A stretch of 64,000 nucleotides of DNA from Siphonodentalium dalli (taxonomy: Eukaryota; Mollusca; Scaphopoda; Gadilida; Siphonodentaliidae). Below the pieces are notes generated by a model that worked only from the letters and a program-made list of their open reading frames with translations, made no database searches and was not told where the DNA came from. The stretch spans positions 191,896,369 through 191,960,368 of the forward strand of contig CP136061.1 of assembly GCA_032622095.1 (NCBI GenBank), given 5' to 3'. Positions 10,703 through 23,670 of this stretch are shown piece after piece (position 1 is the first letter of the stretch; each line of letters opens with the position of its first letter). The position numbers were made by a program, and so were the translations under genes.

Positions 10703-12182
10703 TCTATTATATATTTTGAAAGATCTGTTTGTTTGTGTGTGTGTTTGTTTGTTTGTGTGTGTGTTTGAAATCGATGGACTCCAAAACGACTAAGCCAATT
10801 TCGATGAAATTTGGTATTTGGATGTGTTTTCGGCCGGAGACGAACATAGGCATATTTATTTGTCCGTGCGAGGTCAACTTTTCACGTGCGGAGGTCAAAT
10901 CTGTTTTTACGCCGTTTTTGCGCTAATATATTTCAGTTCGGTGCTCACAAATCGATTCGATATAGCGCGAATAATAAATTGCCAGTCATATAATTTGCAC
11001 GGTTAGAATCTGTGGCGTGTCCTCTTTCCAACGATATATAATATGTATGTATCCGTTTTAGTTATCTGCCTCAATTATTAGGTACAAGTGGTCCGATGCT
11101 TTTATCGGGATAAAATCAATGCGTAATTTCTATGACGTCGTCAGAGGTCATAAAGTTAGATTACGTTAACTCTCACCCTGCCGATGCATTTGACTGTGTC
11201 GCGTTAACTCATCACCGGCCGAGGTATCCGCAAATGACATTGGGCTATATATCTCGGAAACGGGTGTAGCTATCGACTTGAAATTTGGTATGTGAATGTA
11301 TCTTGCCCCGGATACGAATTTTATCGGGTCGCCGAGCACGTGCGACACCAGCTTCGCGCATGCGCAGACCAGATCTAGGAAACGGGTGGAGCTATCGACT
11401 TGAAATTTGGTTTTTGAATAGCCCGGACGAAGTCGGGTCACCTTCTAGTCTATTATATATTTTGAAAGATCTGTGTGTTTGTTTGTGTGTGTGTGTGTTT
11501 GAAATCGATGGACTCGAAAACGACTAAGCCAATTTCGATGAAATTTGGTATTTGGATGTGTTTTCGGCCGGAGACGAACATAGGCATATTTATTTGTCCG
11601 TGCGAGGTCAACTTTTCACGTGCGGAGGTCAAATCTGTTTTTACGCCGTTTTTGCGCTAATATATTTCAGTTCGGTGCTCACAAATCGATTCGATATAGC
11701 GCGAATAATAAATTGCCAGTCATATAATTTGCACGGTTAGAATCTGTGGCGTGTCCTCTTTCCAACGATATATAATATGTATGTATCCGTTTTAGTTATC
11801 TGCCTCAATTATTAGGTACAAGTGGTCCGATGCTTTTATCGGGATAAAATCAATGCGTAATTTCTATGACGTCGTCAGAGGTCATAAAGTTAGATTACGT
11901 TAACTCTCACCCTGCCGATGCATTTGACTGTGTCGCGTTAACTCATCACCGGCCGAGGTATCCGCAAATGACATTGGGCTATATATCTCGGGAACGGGTG
12001 TAGCTATCGACTTGAAATTTGGTGTGTGAATGTATCTTGCCCCGGATACGAATTTTATCGGGTCGCCGAGCACGCGCGACACCAGCTTCGCGCATGCGCA
12101 GACCAGATCTAGGAAACGGGTGGAGCAATCGACTTGAAATTTGGTTTTTGAATAGCCCGGACGAAGTCGGGTCACCTTCTAG
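10703..12182 (+). mobile_element. Tandem pair of non-autonomous Helitrons
   Basis: Two head-to-tail copies, 10703-11448 and 11449-12182, offset by 734 bases in most of their length and almost identical. Each starts TCTATTATATATTTTGAAAG and ends with a hairpin (CCCGGAC-GAA-GTCGGGT) followed by CACCTTCTAG. The array sits between A (10702) and T (12183). A TC start, a 3' hairpin, a CTAG end and A|T insertion without target duplication define Helitrons. A GT-rich stretch follows each 5' end. Open frames of 60-90 codons repeat in each copy and are not genes; no Rep/helicase is present. Confidence 0.8.
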
Positions 12183-12280
12183 TAACATATATTTATGCAC
12201 CACTATTTAGTCATCGTGTGTGTTCATCACTCACGTGAAGTGAGAAACAGTATTGTTGTCCTTGTTATGACACGCATGTG

Positions 12281-13327
12281 TATGGGCAGCCGTTTGGTCG
12301 GAAAATACGTCAAATAAAAATTACTAGTGCATTGTTTAACTAATTGCATGCACCAAGCATTCAATATAGGTATATTCCATTTTAATAGAAATCTTTTCTA
12401 AATCAATATATTATTTCCCAATTATTATTTGGTATTCATTTCCGAACCAATAGTCTCTCTTATATCCAATATAAGGCAATTTCATTGTAATATGTGTCGT
12501 TTTCTAATCAATGTTGAAAGACGCAGAATTAATGTTCTACTTCAATTCAATAGTACTCATATTCCTACCAATACGTAAAACAAATTATAATACAGCAATT
12601 AGGCATTCTAATACAGCTATCGTACATTTAATATACGTCAATTTCGTTTTAGTAGCATATTTATCAATATACGACACTACGAAACTAACAGCAGTCCATG
12701 AAAATAAAACAGTCAAAGCCCGAACTAATATGATCGAGTCGATTTAAAACCAATAGACAAAATCAAACAGACACAAGATGGCGTTGCGTCATGGTTGGGG
12801 GAACCACATACTATATATAGATTATGCAGAGGAACTCGGTTCATGTGACGTCAGCAATATATAAATATACATTGGATATAGAAATATGGCACAACCTGTC
12901 GTTAAATGTGACACTGGTAGAATTGCAACTAGCCTATAATTCTATAAATAGATTCGGGGTTCCCACCACGAGTATACCTTATGCAGCGCCCTCTTGTGTC
13001 CGTTTGATTTTGTGTATTGGTTTTAAATCGTCTCATGAATATTAGTATTGGAATATGAGTATTATTGAATTGAAATACAACATTAATTCTGCGTCTTTGA
13101 ACATTGATTAGAAAAAGATATATATCAGTTAGAATGATCGAGATTGTCTCATATTGAATATAAGAAAGACTATTGGTTAGGAGATGAACACCATTGGTTG
13201 GGAAATAATATATTGATTTAGAAATTATTGCTATTAAAATGGAATATACCTATATTGAATGCAATTAGTTAAACAGTCCACTATTAATCTCTATTTGACG
13301 TATTTTCCGACAAAACGGCTGCCCATA
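12281..13327. mobile_element. Near-complete fold-back element (1.05 kb)
   Basis: Termini TATGGGCAGCCGTTT / AAACGGCTGCCCATA are the ends of long inverted arms. 12281-12590 pairs with 13040-13327, and pairing resumes at 12750-12790 with 12980-13025, leaving a loop of about 190 bases. CATGT occurs next to both ends (one extra G on the left) and may be the target duplication. There is no coding capacity. Confidence 0.7.
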
Positions 13328-13590
13328 CATGTATAACTTCATGTTATCCCGAATAGCAACCCATCTTATTGTCTCTATAGTATGTAATTTTATCTATTGT
13401 TGTATATAACATCTCACTTGGGTGGAGGAATAAACAATCTCTCCCTGAACTCCTGTGATGAAACTCTCGAACATGTCTATTAATATCAAATGCAAAACTT
13501 ATAACGCCACCGATGTCACTGAAACGAACCAATGGCTGTCTAAAACCTTCATCTTGCGATTACACTTCCGGTGTTTGATGATGATCAACA

Positions 13591-13596
13591 TTTAAT
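13591..13596 (-). promoter_or_regulatory. Possible poly(A) signal (ATTAAA) of the sarcospan-like gene
   Basis: ATTAAA, the common variant of AATAAA, occurs on the minus strand about 90 bases after the SSPN stop. No AATAAA is seen on this strand before the fold-back repeat at 13327. The rest of 13328-13684 is read as 3' UTR or flank. Confidence 0.25.
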
Positions 13597-13684
13597 ATCC
13601 GACCGTGACGTCGACATCAAACGATATATGTTGCTCGTTAACACACGGCGAGGTGAACTCAAGATCGAAGGACGCTGATCGGGC

Positions 13685-14050
13685 TCAAACACCGTTCAAT
13701 TCCTCTACCTTCAACTTTGAATATGAATCTGTTTTGTCAATTTTAACTTGCCCGTATCTGTTTTTCCAGAGGAGAATCACAAACCAGAATGACGTCAAAC
13801 AAGCTAACGCGTTGAGTGCACACTCCGCTATAGAGTAATACAAGACGATCGTCAGAATTGAATCACAGTTTTTTACATCATCGTATTTGAAAAACCTGGA
13901 ATGTTCTCCCGGCTCGTGATAGCAGACACAGAAGAAATCGCCCGTTTCACAATGGTCGTAAGTCAATATCCGGTAAATGTGTATTCCTTGGAAGCACCCA
14001 GCGACGAGACAGACGATTGTGCAACTACCAAATAGCAGCAGGCATACCGT
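13685..14050 (-). CDS. SSPN: Sarcospan-like gene, last coding exon (TM3, large Cys loop, TM4, tail)
   Basis: Residues 205-325 and the TGA stop. The acceptor is a T-rich tract ending GTTTCAG immediately before ACG GTA TGC, phase 0. Content: TM3 (about 205-227), a large extracellular loop (about 228-268), TM4 (about 269-299), then a short tail starting KNRYG. The loop carries four cysteines at about 238, 245, 247 and 266. Their pattern (CET, six-residue gap, CxC, then a YDDVKNCDS motif) matches human sarcospan (CET...CQC, then YRDVTDCTS), and the tail start matches human WKHRYQ. This exon is the clearest evidence for the assignment. The total of 325 residues exceeds the human 243 because of a longer N-terminus. 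Sarcospan acts in the plasma membrane with the sarcoglycans, linking the cytoskeleton to laminin through dystroglycan. Confidence 0.9.
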   Translation of the reverse strand, partial: TVCLLLFGSCTIVCLVAGCFQGIHIYRILTYDHCETGDFFCVCYHEPGEHSRFFKYDDVKNCDSILTIVLYYSIAECALNALACLTSFWFVILLWKNRYGQVKIDKTDSYSKLKVEELNGV

Positions 14051-14408
14051 CTGAAACAAAGTGAAATATATGTGCATGTACGATATTCAGAATAATATTA
14101 CATCGAAAGGCCCGGGGCCATAAAACCTGCATAAAACATATCTCAGATACTGGAAAAGAATACAGCATGAATTATATATGACATTAAGTCCGAGGACATG
14201 TATGCATCCGTGCCAAGTAGAAAATTAGAAACTGGATAACTGAACCCTCATCCTATATCCATATCGCATGCAGGCCTGGCATTCTATAAACCCAAATGCA
14301 AACAAGAAATGCACTCCCAAATTTGCCTGGGAAATTGAAATAGCGTTTACTGAACTCCTTGCTCAATTTAACATCACCGATTGAAAAAAAAAAAATATTC
14401 GTTTTTAA

Positions 14409-16137
14409 GGTCCACTTAATTTTCGAACCCCAGATCACATATAAAATATATGCCATAGTATATATATATCATTTGAAAGAGGAAGCTCCAAAACATTGTA
14501 TTATCACCTTATCCGGTGTAATAAAGTGTGAACATGTTGTTTTTGTTGAGGTACCAACGTGTTTTCTGTGGTTAAGTTTCAAATGGACTGTAGTGCAAAG
14601 TCTATTATTTTCAATGGAAAATAACTCTATAGATCACATATAAAATATATGCCATAGTATATATCATTTGAAAGAGGAAGCTCCAAAACATTGTATTATC
14701 ACCTTATCCGGTGTAATAAAATGTGAACATGTTGTTTTTGTTGAGGTACCAACGTGTTTTCTGTGGTTAAGTTTCAAATTGACTGTAGAGCAAAGTCTAT
14801 TATTTTCAATGGAAAATAACTCTATATCTTAGTTTGAATTATATTGACAGTGCTATTTTATATACAAAAGCAGTATATGCCTTTATTACATGCTACACAT
14901 GTATACTAACTAAGTTATTATACCTAACTCACTAATATACATTTTATAGCCGCATTGTCATTTCATTCCGCGTACTTGGTTCATTTCGTTCCATTCCGCG
15001 CTATTCCGTTCTTTACATTCCCCCATCCTAATCTCGTTCCTGTTCTGTATCTTGCTATTTCGTATTTCTATCTACGCCCAAAGTCTCATCCACTAGTCTA
15101 TTTCTCTACCTTTATTTATCGCCCAATCTGAGACCAAACTATAAGACACTACTGGATTTCAGCCAATCACAGGTAATGTTATTTGCCGCCTTTTGTCAGT
15201 TCATAATTAGCGTTCGTGCTGTCAACAACGCTCCTGTTATTGCGTCAGTGTTAGCGTAAATTCTTCAAATGCCTTGAAGAATTCAGTTAAGAAGTATAAG
15301 ATGAATACTACGTTATGACATATGACCTATGCTACTCCCAGTATGGTATGTGACATTTGTTATGTTTTTACTCGTTATTATAATGTTTTTAATAATACTA
15401 TTGTCTTCGTTTGGAAGTTTAGAGTTGTCACATTTGCATAAATATATTTGCCCCATAATGTAGGGATGTAGGAAATCGCATGCTGCGTTCATATTCTCCC
15501 TTTTATACTAGCATGTAGGTTTTATTTATAACTGTTCATTACAGTTAGGATTGTGTCAAAATAGTTGTTTATATCGACAATAGGGAAGTTGGTTTTTGAC
15601 AAAATCACATTTCACATATTTATTAATATCCATACTGGATATTTATTCGGCAGCAACTATAACCTATGTATTTGTTCGCCAGGGTCCTGTTGTTATTTCG
15701 TTGGTCATCTGGATCTCTCGATTTGATGTCTGATGCTCGATGTGATGTTGCTGTCAAGCTGTCTATATAGATGTGTTGTGATGTCATCCATGTTGTGATG
15801 CTTGTTGGGTGTGTTCCGTTTAGTATAGAATGAATATTCAATAAATGCATGATCAAGACTCAGAGCCCATAAATGGTTTGTGATATAGCGACATGGTTCA
15901 CTTAAGACCCACCCCTGTGCTCTACCACATTATGTTGCATTCTGGAAGCGAAACGGGTAAAATGTTTCTATGATTTCAGCTATTTTCTATTACTCTGGGC
16001 ACCGTCTGAGACACAGCTGTTCCAAATGGTGATGAATTATAGTATTTTAATCATATTTGATGTCATAGATTGTTATTAAAATCGTAAATCAAGGCACTAT
16101 AAAAAAAAAATCGGTGACTCGAAAATTAAATGGGCCT
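14409..16137. mobile_element. TTAA-flanked element, copy B (1.73 kb)
   Basis: Ends GGTCCACTTAATTTTCGA / TCGAAAATTAAATGGGCCT lie between TTAA duplicates (14405-14408, 16138-16141). Near the left end a block of about 197 bp is tandemly duplicated (starts near 14436 and 14633). The ends match copies A and C. No transposase frame was found. Confidence 0.75.
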
Positions 16138-16141
16138 TTAA

Positions 16142-16402
16142 ATAAAAAAGATCTACCGCCGTTATAACGTCCGACAAAGTAATCCGAGTCACGACACTAA
16201 CTTTGGGGGCAATCGGCGCAGGGGTCTGGGAGAAAAAGCGCGAACATGCAGACAGACGGACAGGCAGATCCTACTCCTGTATATATATAGAGAGAGATAA
16301 CGTCTGGTCGATAAAAGGTTTGACCGAGACAAAATTTTGACTAAGTTGGTTTTTATTCCATTTTAAAGAGGAATAAATCCTTTATAACATATCCAAAATC
16401 CG
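16142..16402 (+). repeat. Degenerate dispersed repeat
   Basis: GCCGTTATAACGTCC, then a CAATCGG word, then GACAGACGGACAGGCAGATCC. The same succession occurs at 37770-37890. The GACAGACGGACAG end is shared by other repeats in the window. Confidence 0.5.
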
Positions 16403-16675
16403 CTAAAATCCGGTTTGATGACAGAGCTTTTTAAAATGCCCATTTCCGGCATTGGGAGGTAGGTTTTCTACAATATCCCTCATCGGCGACACCAGAACGT
16501 CGTACTCCTTCATCCGATATTTACCAGTTTGTGTGCAATTATAATACGGAGGGGGGGGGGGGGGCGAATAGAGTGACAAGGACAGAAAATAATGCAACCG
16601 CGGCCATGACATAGCTGTCAATATGGCCGCAAATCCAAGCCATGATACGACGAAAGCAACACATTGGACGACCAC
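16403..16675 (-). CDS. Candidate alternative last exon of the sarcospan-like gene
   Basis: An open segment of 90 codons ending in TAG, starting right after a good acceptor (TTTTAACTTCTAG|GTGG) in phase 0, the phase used by the true last exon. It opens with a hydrophobic segment (VVVQCVAFVVSWLGFAAIL, about 24 residues) that could replace TM3, then a short stretch, a run of prolines encoded by a G/C homopolymer (about 16551-16564), and a polar C-terminus with no TM4 or loop cysteines. Spliced after exon 3 it would give a protein of about 294 residues with three membrane segments. In mammals an alternative last exon gives microspan, a short sarcospan isoform without TM3-TM4, so the arrangement is plausible. 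It could instead be chance open sequence; the homopolymer is a frameshift risk and no homologue is recognised. Confidence 0.35.
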   Translation of the reverse strand: MVVQCVAFVVSWLGFAAILTAMSWPRLHYFLSLSLYSPPPPPPYYNCTQTGKYRMKEYDVLVSPMRDIVENLPPNAGNGHFKKLCHQTGF

Positions 16676-17815
16676 CTAGAAGTTAAAACACGTATTTGTA
16701 ATTTACAAGTATGTTGATAAATATCTTTAAATGTACACATGTATATCATTAAAACAGATCCATGCATCTGAAGGATTTATCGGTCACTGAAACGCAATTA
16801 AGATAAACCAAATTATTGATGGCTTTAAAGTTCGGGTTTTCTGCTTATATAGAATGCACCCAACAGTCGGATATAAACAAATTATTTCGGGCATGCAACA
16901 CACGACGTATTGTTTTGCCACACATCGCGTGGTAGTTTAATTTGAAATGATGATTAATTATTGAATGTAACGCATAAACTGACGTGCACGCCCTTGCGGT
17001 GTAAATACCAGTGACATTTCCGGAATTTTCAACACTAACCGTGATAATAAACCATACATGTATGTCGTAATGCTGATTATACTGTAAATATAAACACCCA
17101 TCTCTTAAATAGATTAGCACCATCAAATTGAAGAAGAGACGGTACATCGTACATTTTATTTAAGACTAATTATCATGCTGCTACCAAACCGGTTTCTTGG
17201 TAGACAATTTTGTTCAAATTACTTCAGTCGGCACTTTACAACGAGAATATGTTACCACGCAATGCACAATATTAGTGTTCAGTACCTTGTTGTTTGAAAA
17301 TATCCCACCAATGTCACCCACGTATTTGGGCTAAACATCAGGTCATCAGCGTTTGAAGCTATTATTTATGCATGACAGTTCACTCAATGTTGCTATTTAT
17401 GGGCTTGTGTGCAGCAGATATGTTTAACATTAGGGAGAAGGGGTAAACAACGTGGTGATGCGGTTGAAGAAAACGTAGTACGTTTCGCGTATATGGTGAG
17501 TCATCGGTGACCATAGTGAATATAAGCAAATAAAATTCCAGGTATAAAGACAGTCTCTGCCACAGAGTATAGGAGGTATTTTGTTTAAGTTTGAAAATTT
17601 ATTGAAGATAGTATATATATGGTAGTACTTTTATTTTTGGTAAATTATTGCGTTCATATTATACCACCGTGAATTATTGTGATAAAAAGCGAAATATGCA
17701 TGTTTCATCACTCGACAGGAGGCAAATGACTACTATTTAAAGACATGGATAATAGGATCTACACATTTTACTCAGTATTCATTGAATAGCTCTCATACTG
17801 TTATATAGTAGTCAG
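16676..17815. other. No recognisable gene
   Basis: AT-rich intronic sequence of the sarcospan-like gene, with short open frames only. Confidence 0.45.
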
Positions 17816-18579
17816 CAGTGTTCGCGCTGGACCGACAAATCTTTTGGTCAAATAAAAAATTTGGCCAAATGTATTTTGGCCAAATTAAATACTCATTTTC
17901 TGGGCGGTTCAAATATTTTGTTTTAAACGTTATTTGTTACTCAGAATAAAAACATAATTAATTTTTTTAAACAACTTTAAAAACATGATATTATACGAAG
18001 ATAAAGGTCTGGGTTATGTCACACATTAATGACAGATCAATTCATGTAAGTCAATATTAATTAATTAAAAATTCGACGAGGTTTAATATCTGACCATATA
18101 CAAAAATCACGGTGGAAATCGAAGACTGAAATGGCTGGGCGATCAATGCAAACAATGAAACTAACATTCTATATAATTATAATCACATTAATCCGCTTAA
18201 CCAAGTGCAATGACTCGCCGACTAATACAGTAATGAACTTTGTTAGTTGCCATCGCTATTTTCGCCGAGATAAAAACAAATTTTGCTTATTGACGTGAAG
18301 TGATAACAGTTGAATATCAATTGTATTCAAACCTTTTATAATGTGAAGCCAAGTAGTTCTTATTAGACGGGAGGCAGTTTATGACACATTACATATCAGA
18401 CTTGCCATTTATTACTAGTAAATTACTTTGGCATCCAATTATGCACTTTTGAATTAGCTTTCCGTCTCCATTCGGGGTAAAAAACAGTTTGGCCAAAAGT
18501 TTGGCCAAATGAAATTTTTATTGGCCAATTTAAAAAAAAAAAAGGCCATTTGTCAATTTGGCCGACAGCGCGAACACTG
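17816..18579. mobile_element. hAT-like MITE (764 bp)
   Basis: Terminal inverted repeats start CAGTGTTCGCGCTG, a typical hAT-type end, and continue imperfectly into TTTGGCCAAA-rich subterminal repeats on both sides. The flanking octamers GTAGTCAG and GTTGTGTA agree at only the first part, so the 8-bp target duplication is weak, suggesting an old insertion. Confidence 0.65.
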
Positions 18580-19041
18580 GTTGTGTATATAAAAATAAAT
18601 GATGATCGGTCACATTCGTGAAACTGCTCAGATTACATATATTTCTGCTTCTTGAAAAGGTCACAGAATAAAATACATCGCAATTAAATCCCATTTAACT
18701 GTTTAAGTACACATATATGACACGATTCAACTTCATTCAAGTTAGACAGAACAGATAAAACTGCGTTATTTTTCTGTTTCTGGGCACCCAAAACGTCCAG
18801 ATAATGACCAGATTTAACCGTTGTGTGAGACCTTGCTTTCGCTTGCTCTCTCGCGAGATACGTACAGAGAGAATTCGTACATCTCTTATAAAAAGTTTCC
18901 CTTATACTTTGAAATAATTCTTACTCGAATAATTCGAGAGCTTGTTCACTTTTATAGGAGTAATTATTCATTTTTTCCACAATTGTAAATTTAATTTGGT
19001 TTTGTCCATCTTGTTGGTCTTTTGGGACAGGCATTCTACCG
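18580..19041. other. No recognisable gene
   Basis: Unique-looking intronic sequence between the hAT-like MITE and the giant palindromic element. Confidence 0.45.
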
Positions 19042-22000
19042 ATATAGTCCAGGAGATATTGGTCAACCTCTGCACCCCCCCCCCAGGACTTAACTTCACC
19101 CCACTAATTTTCTTCCTTAAGGTCTCCTCTAATTTTTTTCACTTGTTAACAAGAAAAAAAAGTGGCCGCAGAGACTCCAGACAAGATGGCGTCCATCATG
19201 GCGGCCATTATTTTTAAATGCACCGGGTCTCTTTGATCGCCATTATAGTAAAGATGATAGCACATGCGGTCTTTTTTCCCGCTCGATTCGTTATGCTGAT
19301 ATACAACCCTTACAAAGTAGCCAAAAATCCGACACCAGAATCCAATATGGCGGCCAAGATGGCCGCCGAAATATGAAAATATGCTATTTTTCTGACATGT
19401 TACCACCTTTCGTTTGTCTCTGTGGGAAAATGTTAGAATTGTTGCGTCATGTTATACATTTATCATATAGAGGAGTCATTGGCGAACACATGGGGACCAT
19501 AATATGCATTCATTGCGGGATATTTTTGTCCGATATCACGTTTTCCCAAATGCCGGTATCATAGGTCAAAGCCGTATCTCCGTTAATAACGCGATGTTAT
19601 GTTTCGAATCAATGCATGTTATTGCTATTATAACAACACCCATGCATATATATTTGCAGGAGATACTCGAGCTAGGATTCCTCTTATACCTGAGTTGAGG
19701 AATATGTACCCAAATCCAAGATGGCTGCCAAAATGGCCACCAGAAATAAACAATCGCCGAAAATTGCTGATTTTAACATCAGTGAGCATTATTGTCATGA
19801 TAACTCCACACCTGCTTACTATTGTAAGTTGGGAACACTTAGGCGAAGAACTTTCCTTGTACCATATCCAAATAAAAGTCCCCCAAATCCAAAATGGCGC
19901 CCACAATGGCGGACAGATTTTGAAAAATCACCGAAATTCCCTCATATTCACATCATTGGGCATTATTGTCGAGACAACTCCATCCATGCGTACAGTTGAG
20001 TTGGAAATACTGAGGTGAAGTAATTACCTTACATCTCATGCAAGAAATGGTTTTCCAAATCAAAGATGGCGGCCAAAATGGCGACCTAAATTTGAAAACA
20101 CGCCTACATTCCTTTACTTTCTTAGGATGGGCGTTATTGTTTCGCGATTTCTACCCACCATTACATGTTGATATGTATGAATTATCCATTAGGGTTTGGC
20201 AAGTGATACCCACAGTCAATATGGCGGCCAAACTGGCGGGCAGAAATTGAAAAGAAGCCGATGTTATCAAATACTAATTTCACCTTTTTGTCATAATATT
20301 GATTTGTATAAACGGTACATAATATAAGCCATATATTAGTTCCACAATGTAAGTCGTAGCCTTTTGGAAGGATGAAAACCCACAATCGCAATGTGGCATT
20401 TCAAAATCCATTCTCCACTAAGGGCTCATACTGGCCGTAACCGTATATAGGTGCGCCGAATAGTCATATTATGACTTCCAAGAATCAAAACAACAGTACC
20501 TGAGCTTATTCTGAATTGTCACATTCAGCATTATCTAGACTCGTTTCCGTCTCTTCATCAGATTAATCTATCTCACTCACAACAACAGTTCACTACTCTT
20601 CTGTGTAGGAGTGTGCCACTAATCGGAATGTTTCAAACAATACATATGCTGGTGTCCAGCTCACGTGTTGGTTTCGAAAGCTTGGAATTCTTAGCGAGCT
20701 TCATTCGTGGTATAGCTTATGGTATAATTCAGATGCTACATATGGGGTATATGCGTCATCTTGTGCGATACACTATAAAGGTATTCGGTCGATGCGTATA
20801 TACTAGCTTTCAGAAGGACCTATCTATCTGCGTATTGTCAGCTTTGGTGACCTAATGGGGATAACAACGTGTACACCTGGTGATCTTCCCAAACAGCCAC
20901 TTCTCAATATATGGTTCATCAACTCACATACTCATCTAATGCACTGACGTACCCGGACAACTGTATATGGCTTCGAATGTTGAAAGCCCGACATTTGACG
21001 GATGCATTTCTGCTAAGGCGTAGAAGACCATAATGCATAATATACCAAAACTCCTTGAACATGATCATAAGAACAAGCTTGTTGGCGTCCAGCAATCGTC
21101 TCACCGAACAGATCCAAGCAGATGATAACAATACACACGGTGCTCGTTTGTGGGTATGTGTCATGATAGTGGAAATGAAATTGGACCATGACTGCACCGC
21201 CCCTTATTTTGTTATGTTTTAGATTCAGACAGGAGCTCATGTGTGGCTTTGCTTTCCTTGTATGCTAAGATTGTATGTTCCCATCCGTTTGGAAGCCGTT
21301 CTTAAACAACTGGACCAGGAGTATGCCATTGGCTACTGCTGTATAAGCCCCACCAAGACTGGGATGTAGTCTTAAAGGCGATACCTTTGATAGTTGGTTG
21401 ATATGTCATTCTCACGTTGGGTGGTATGGTTCAAGAAAGTACAAATGCCATCAACAAAAGGGTGAAATGTTCAACGCGAAGAACATCCAGATGAATGTTA
21501 CGTTGATGAGCTCTTGCATTCAGTTCAACAAACGTTGGTCCACCAAGTGATTTCTTGGTAACATCACCAATGCGACCATTTTCCTGCATGAGACATTAAC
21601 TACTATATTTTAAAGTTATATACATATAAAGCTATATGATAATAAAGGTCGCGTTCCCCAACGGCCACAGCCATTGCCATCGAGACTGTAAATTGTTCTT
21701 TAAATACATAGTGAAATAAATGCACCACAGTTCCTGACATTTTCTTGAATAATACCGCCCACATACTGACACTAACCCCGAGAGAGGATAACAAAACACG
21801 CATACATTCATGCTATAAAGACATTATCCTTTAGTCCATCCGACTGTTTTGATGGAGGCTAGCATATTATTATCCAGAAAAAAAGTGTACGTAGTTGAAT
21901 CAGAAAGGCTTCGAAACGGATGTGGAATACAACCTTACCACACCAAATAAAACCGACACGCATGACATTCGATATCTTAAACATGCACCAGGTGTATGGG

Positions 22001-23670
22001 TGGTGTATACAGTGGCCCATTTCATTCCCACTATCATGGCGCATGTCCACAAACTAGCACCTCGAGCATTGTTCTTCTCTGCTGGGAGATATTCGACGAG
22101 ACAACTGCGGGGCGTCACACAGTTTGCTTCGGATAATGGTCAAGAAGTGTGGGTAGTCTGTACACTATGGTCTTCTCCTTAGCAGATAGATATCTGTCCA
22201 AGGCAATGAGACAGCTAGCAACCTTCGAACACTGTCGAAGTTGTCCACATATGCCAATGCGTTCGCTGAGTTTGTGAGTTGACGAACCATCTATTGAGAA
22301 GTGACTAGCTAACTGGTTCGCCAGGTGTACATGTCGTTATCCCATGGGGTATGAGACACATACATAGAGATGACCTTCTGTAAGCTAGACACCGGAAAAT
22401 GAATTGTTTGAAACGTTATGATTAGAGGAACCCTACTCCCAGGAAGTGGTGAATACTTTGTCGGTGTGAGCGACCTAGATTTATCAGACAAAGAAATGGA
22501 AGCTGGTCCAGATAATTATGGACGTGACGTGACAAATCAGAATCTGTTATCAGGTAATTGTTCTGATATAACTATTCGGCGCACCTACCCTTACGGCCAT
22601 TATCGGCGCTAAGTGGAGACTGGATTTCGAAATGCCACATCGCGATATTAATTGTGGTGTTTCATCTTTCCAGAAGGATACGAGCTATGTTATGCGTTTT
22701 GATACCTTTAGGTTGAACTAGTAGATGGTTTATGTACAGTTTCGTCCATACATACCGATATTATGACAAAAAGTTGAAATTAATATGTGAAAATATCGAT
22801 TTTTTTTCAATTTCTAGCGGCCAATTTAGCAGCGATCTTGGCTGTGAGTATCAATTGCCAAACCCTAATGAATACTCCATGTCACAAATTCCATATCAAC
22901 ATGTAATGGTGGATAGAAATCACGAAACAATAACGCTCATCGTAAGAAAGACAAGACAGTCAATGACTGTGGGGTCGCTCACCAGACTGCAAAGACTGAT
23001 AAGACTGGGACTCTGGAGACCAAAACAGTCAGCACTTTTCATAATCACTTTAAAATATGTAGATTTAAACAGGATATGTGGCTAGAGAGACTGTAAGTAT
23101 GTAGATTGGTGAAAATCCACCTTGAAATTGCCAACTGTACACTACTGATCACCCCCCACTGGTCCCACCCTATATAACCTGGTGACCCCATCTGAATAAA
23201 TTAGAATCCCAGACACCAAAGAACCCTTCATACATATCATAAATATCAGTAAAATAGACCTGATGGTCCTTGTGAAGGAAGCATATTAAGAGGGAAAATG
23301 TCCTTCGCTTGGCCCCTATTTGACCAGGTGACCCCATTTAAAAACAAATCTGAATTGCAGTCAAGGAAGAACATTCCATTCTATATAAGCCAAATAGTTC
23401 TTGCAAAACATATTTTAAGAATTACTATGTAGTGAAATAGTTAAGTCTCTTGCTCTGCCTTATTTGACTTTGTGATCCCATTTTCACTAATCTGATAAGG
23501 ATAAGATTTAAGTTCCCCAGTTGAAGTTGGTGATATTCACCCATTGGGCACCTCATTTATGAATTTTATCTTCTGCAAGTTAGGGGATATAGAAACTTCC
23601 TAGAAGGGAAATTTAACTAACAACAATGTAAATTTGATACTGTAGATACTTCCCAGAAGATGAGGCCTAA

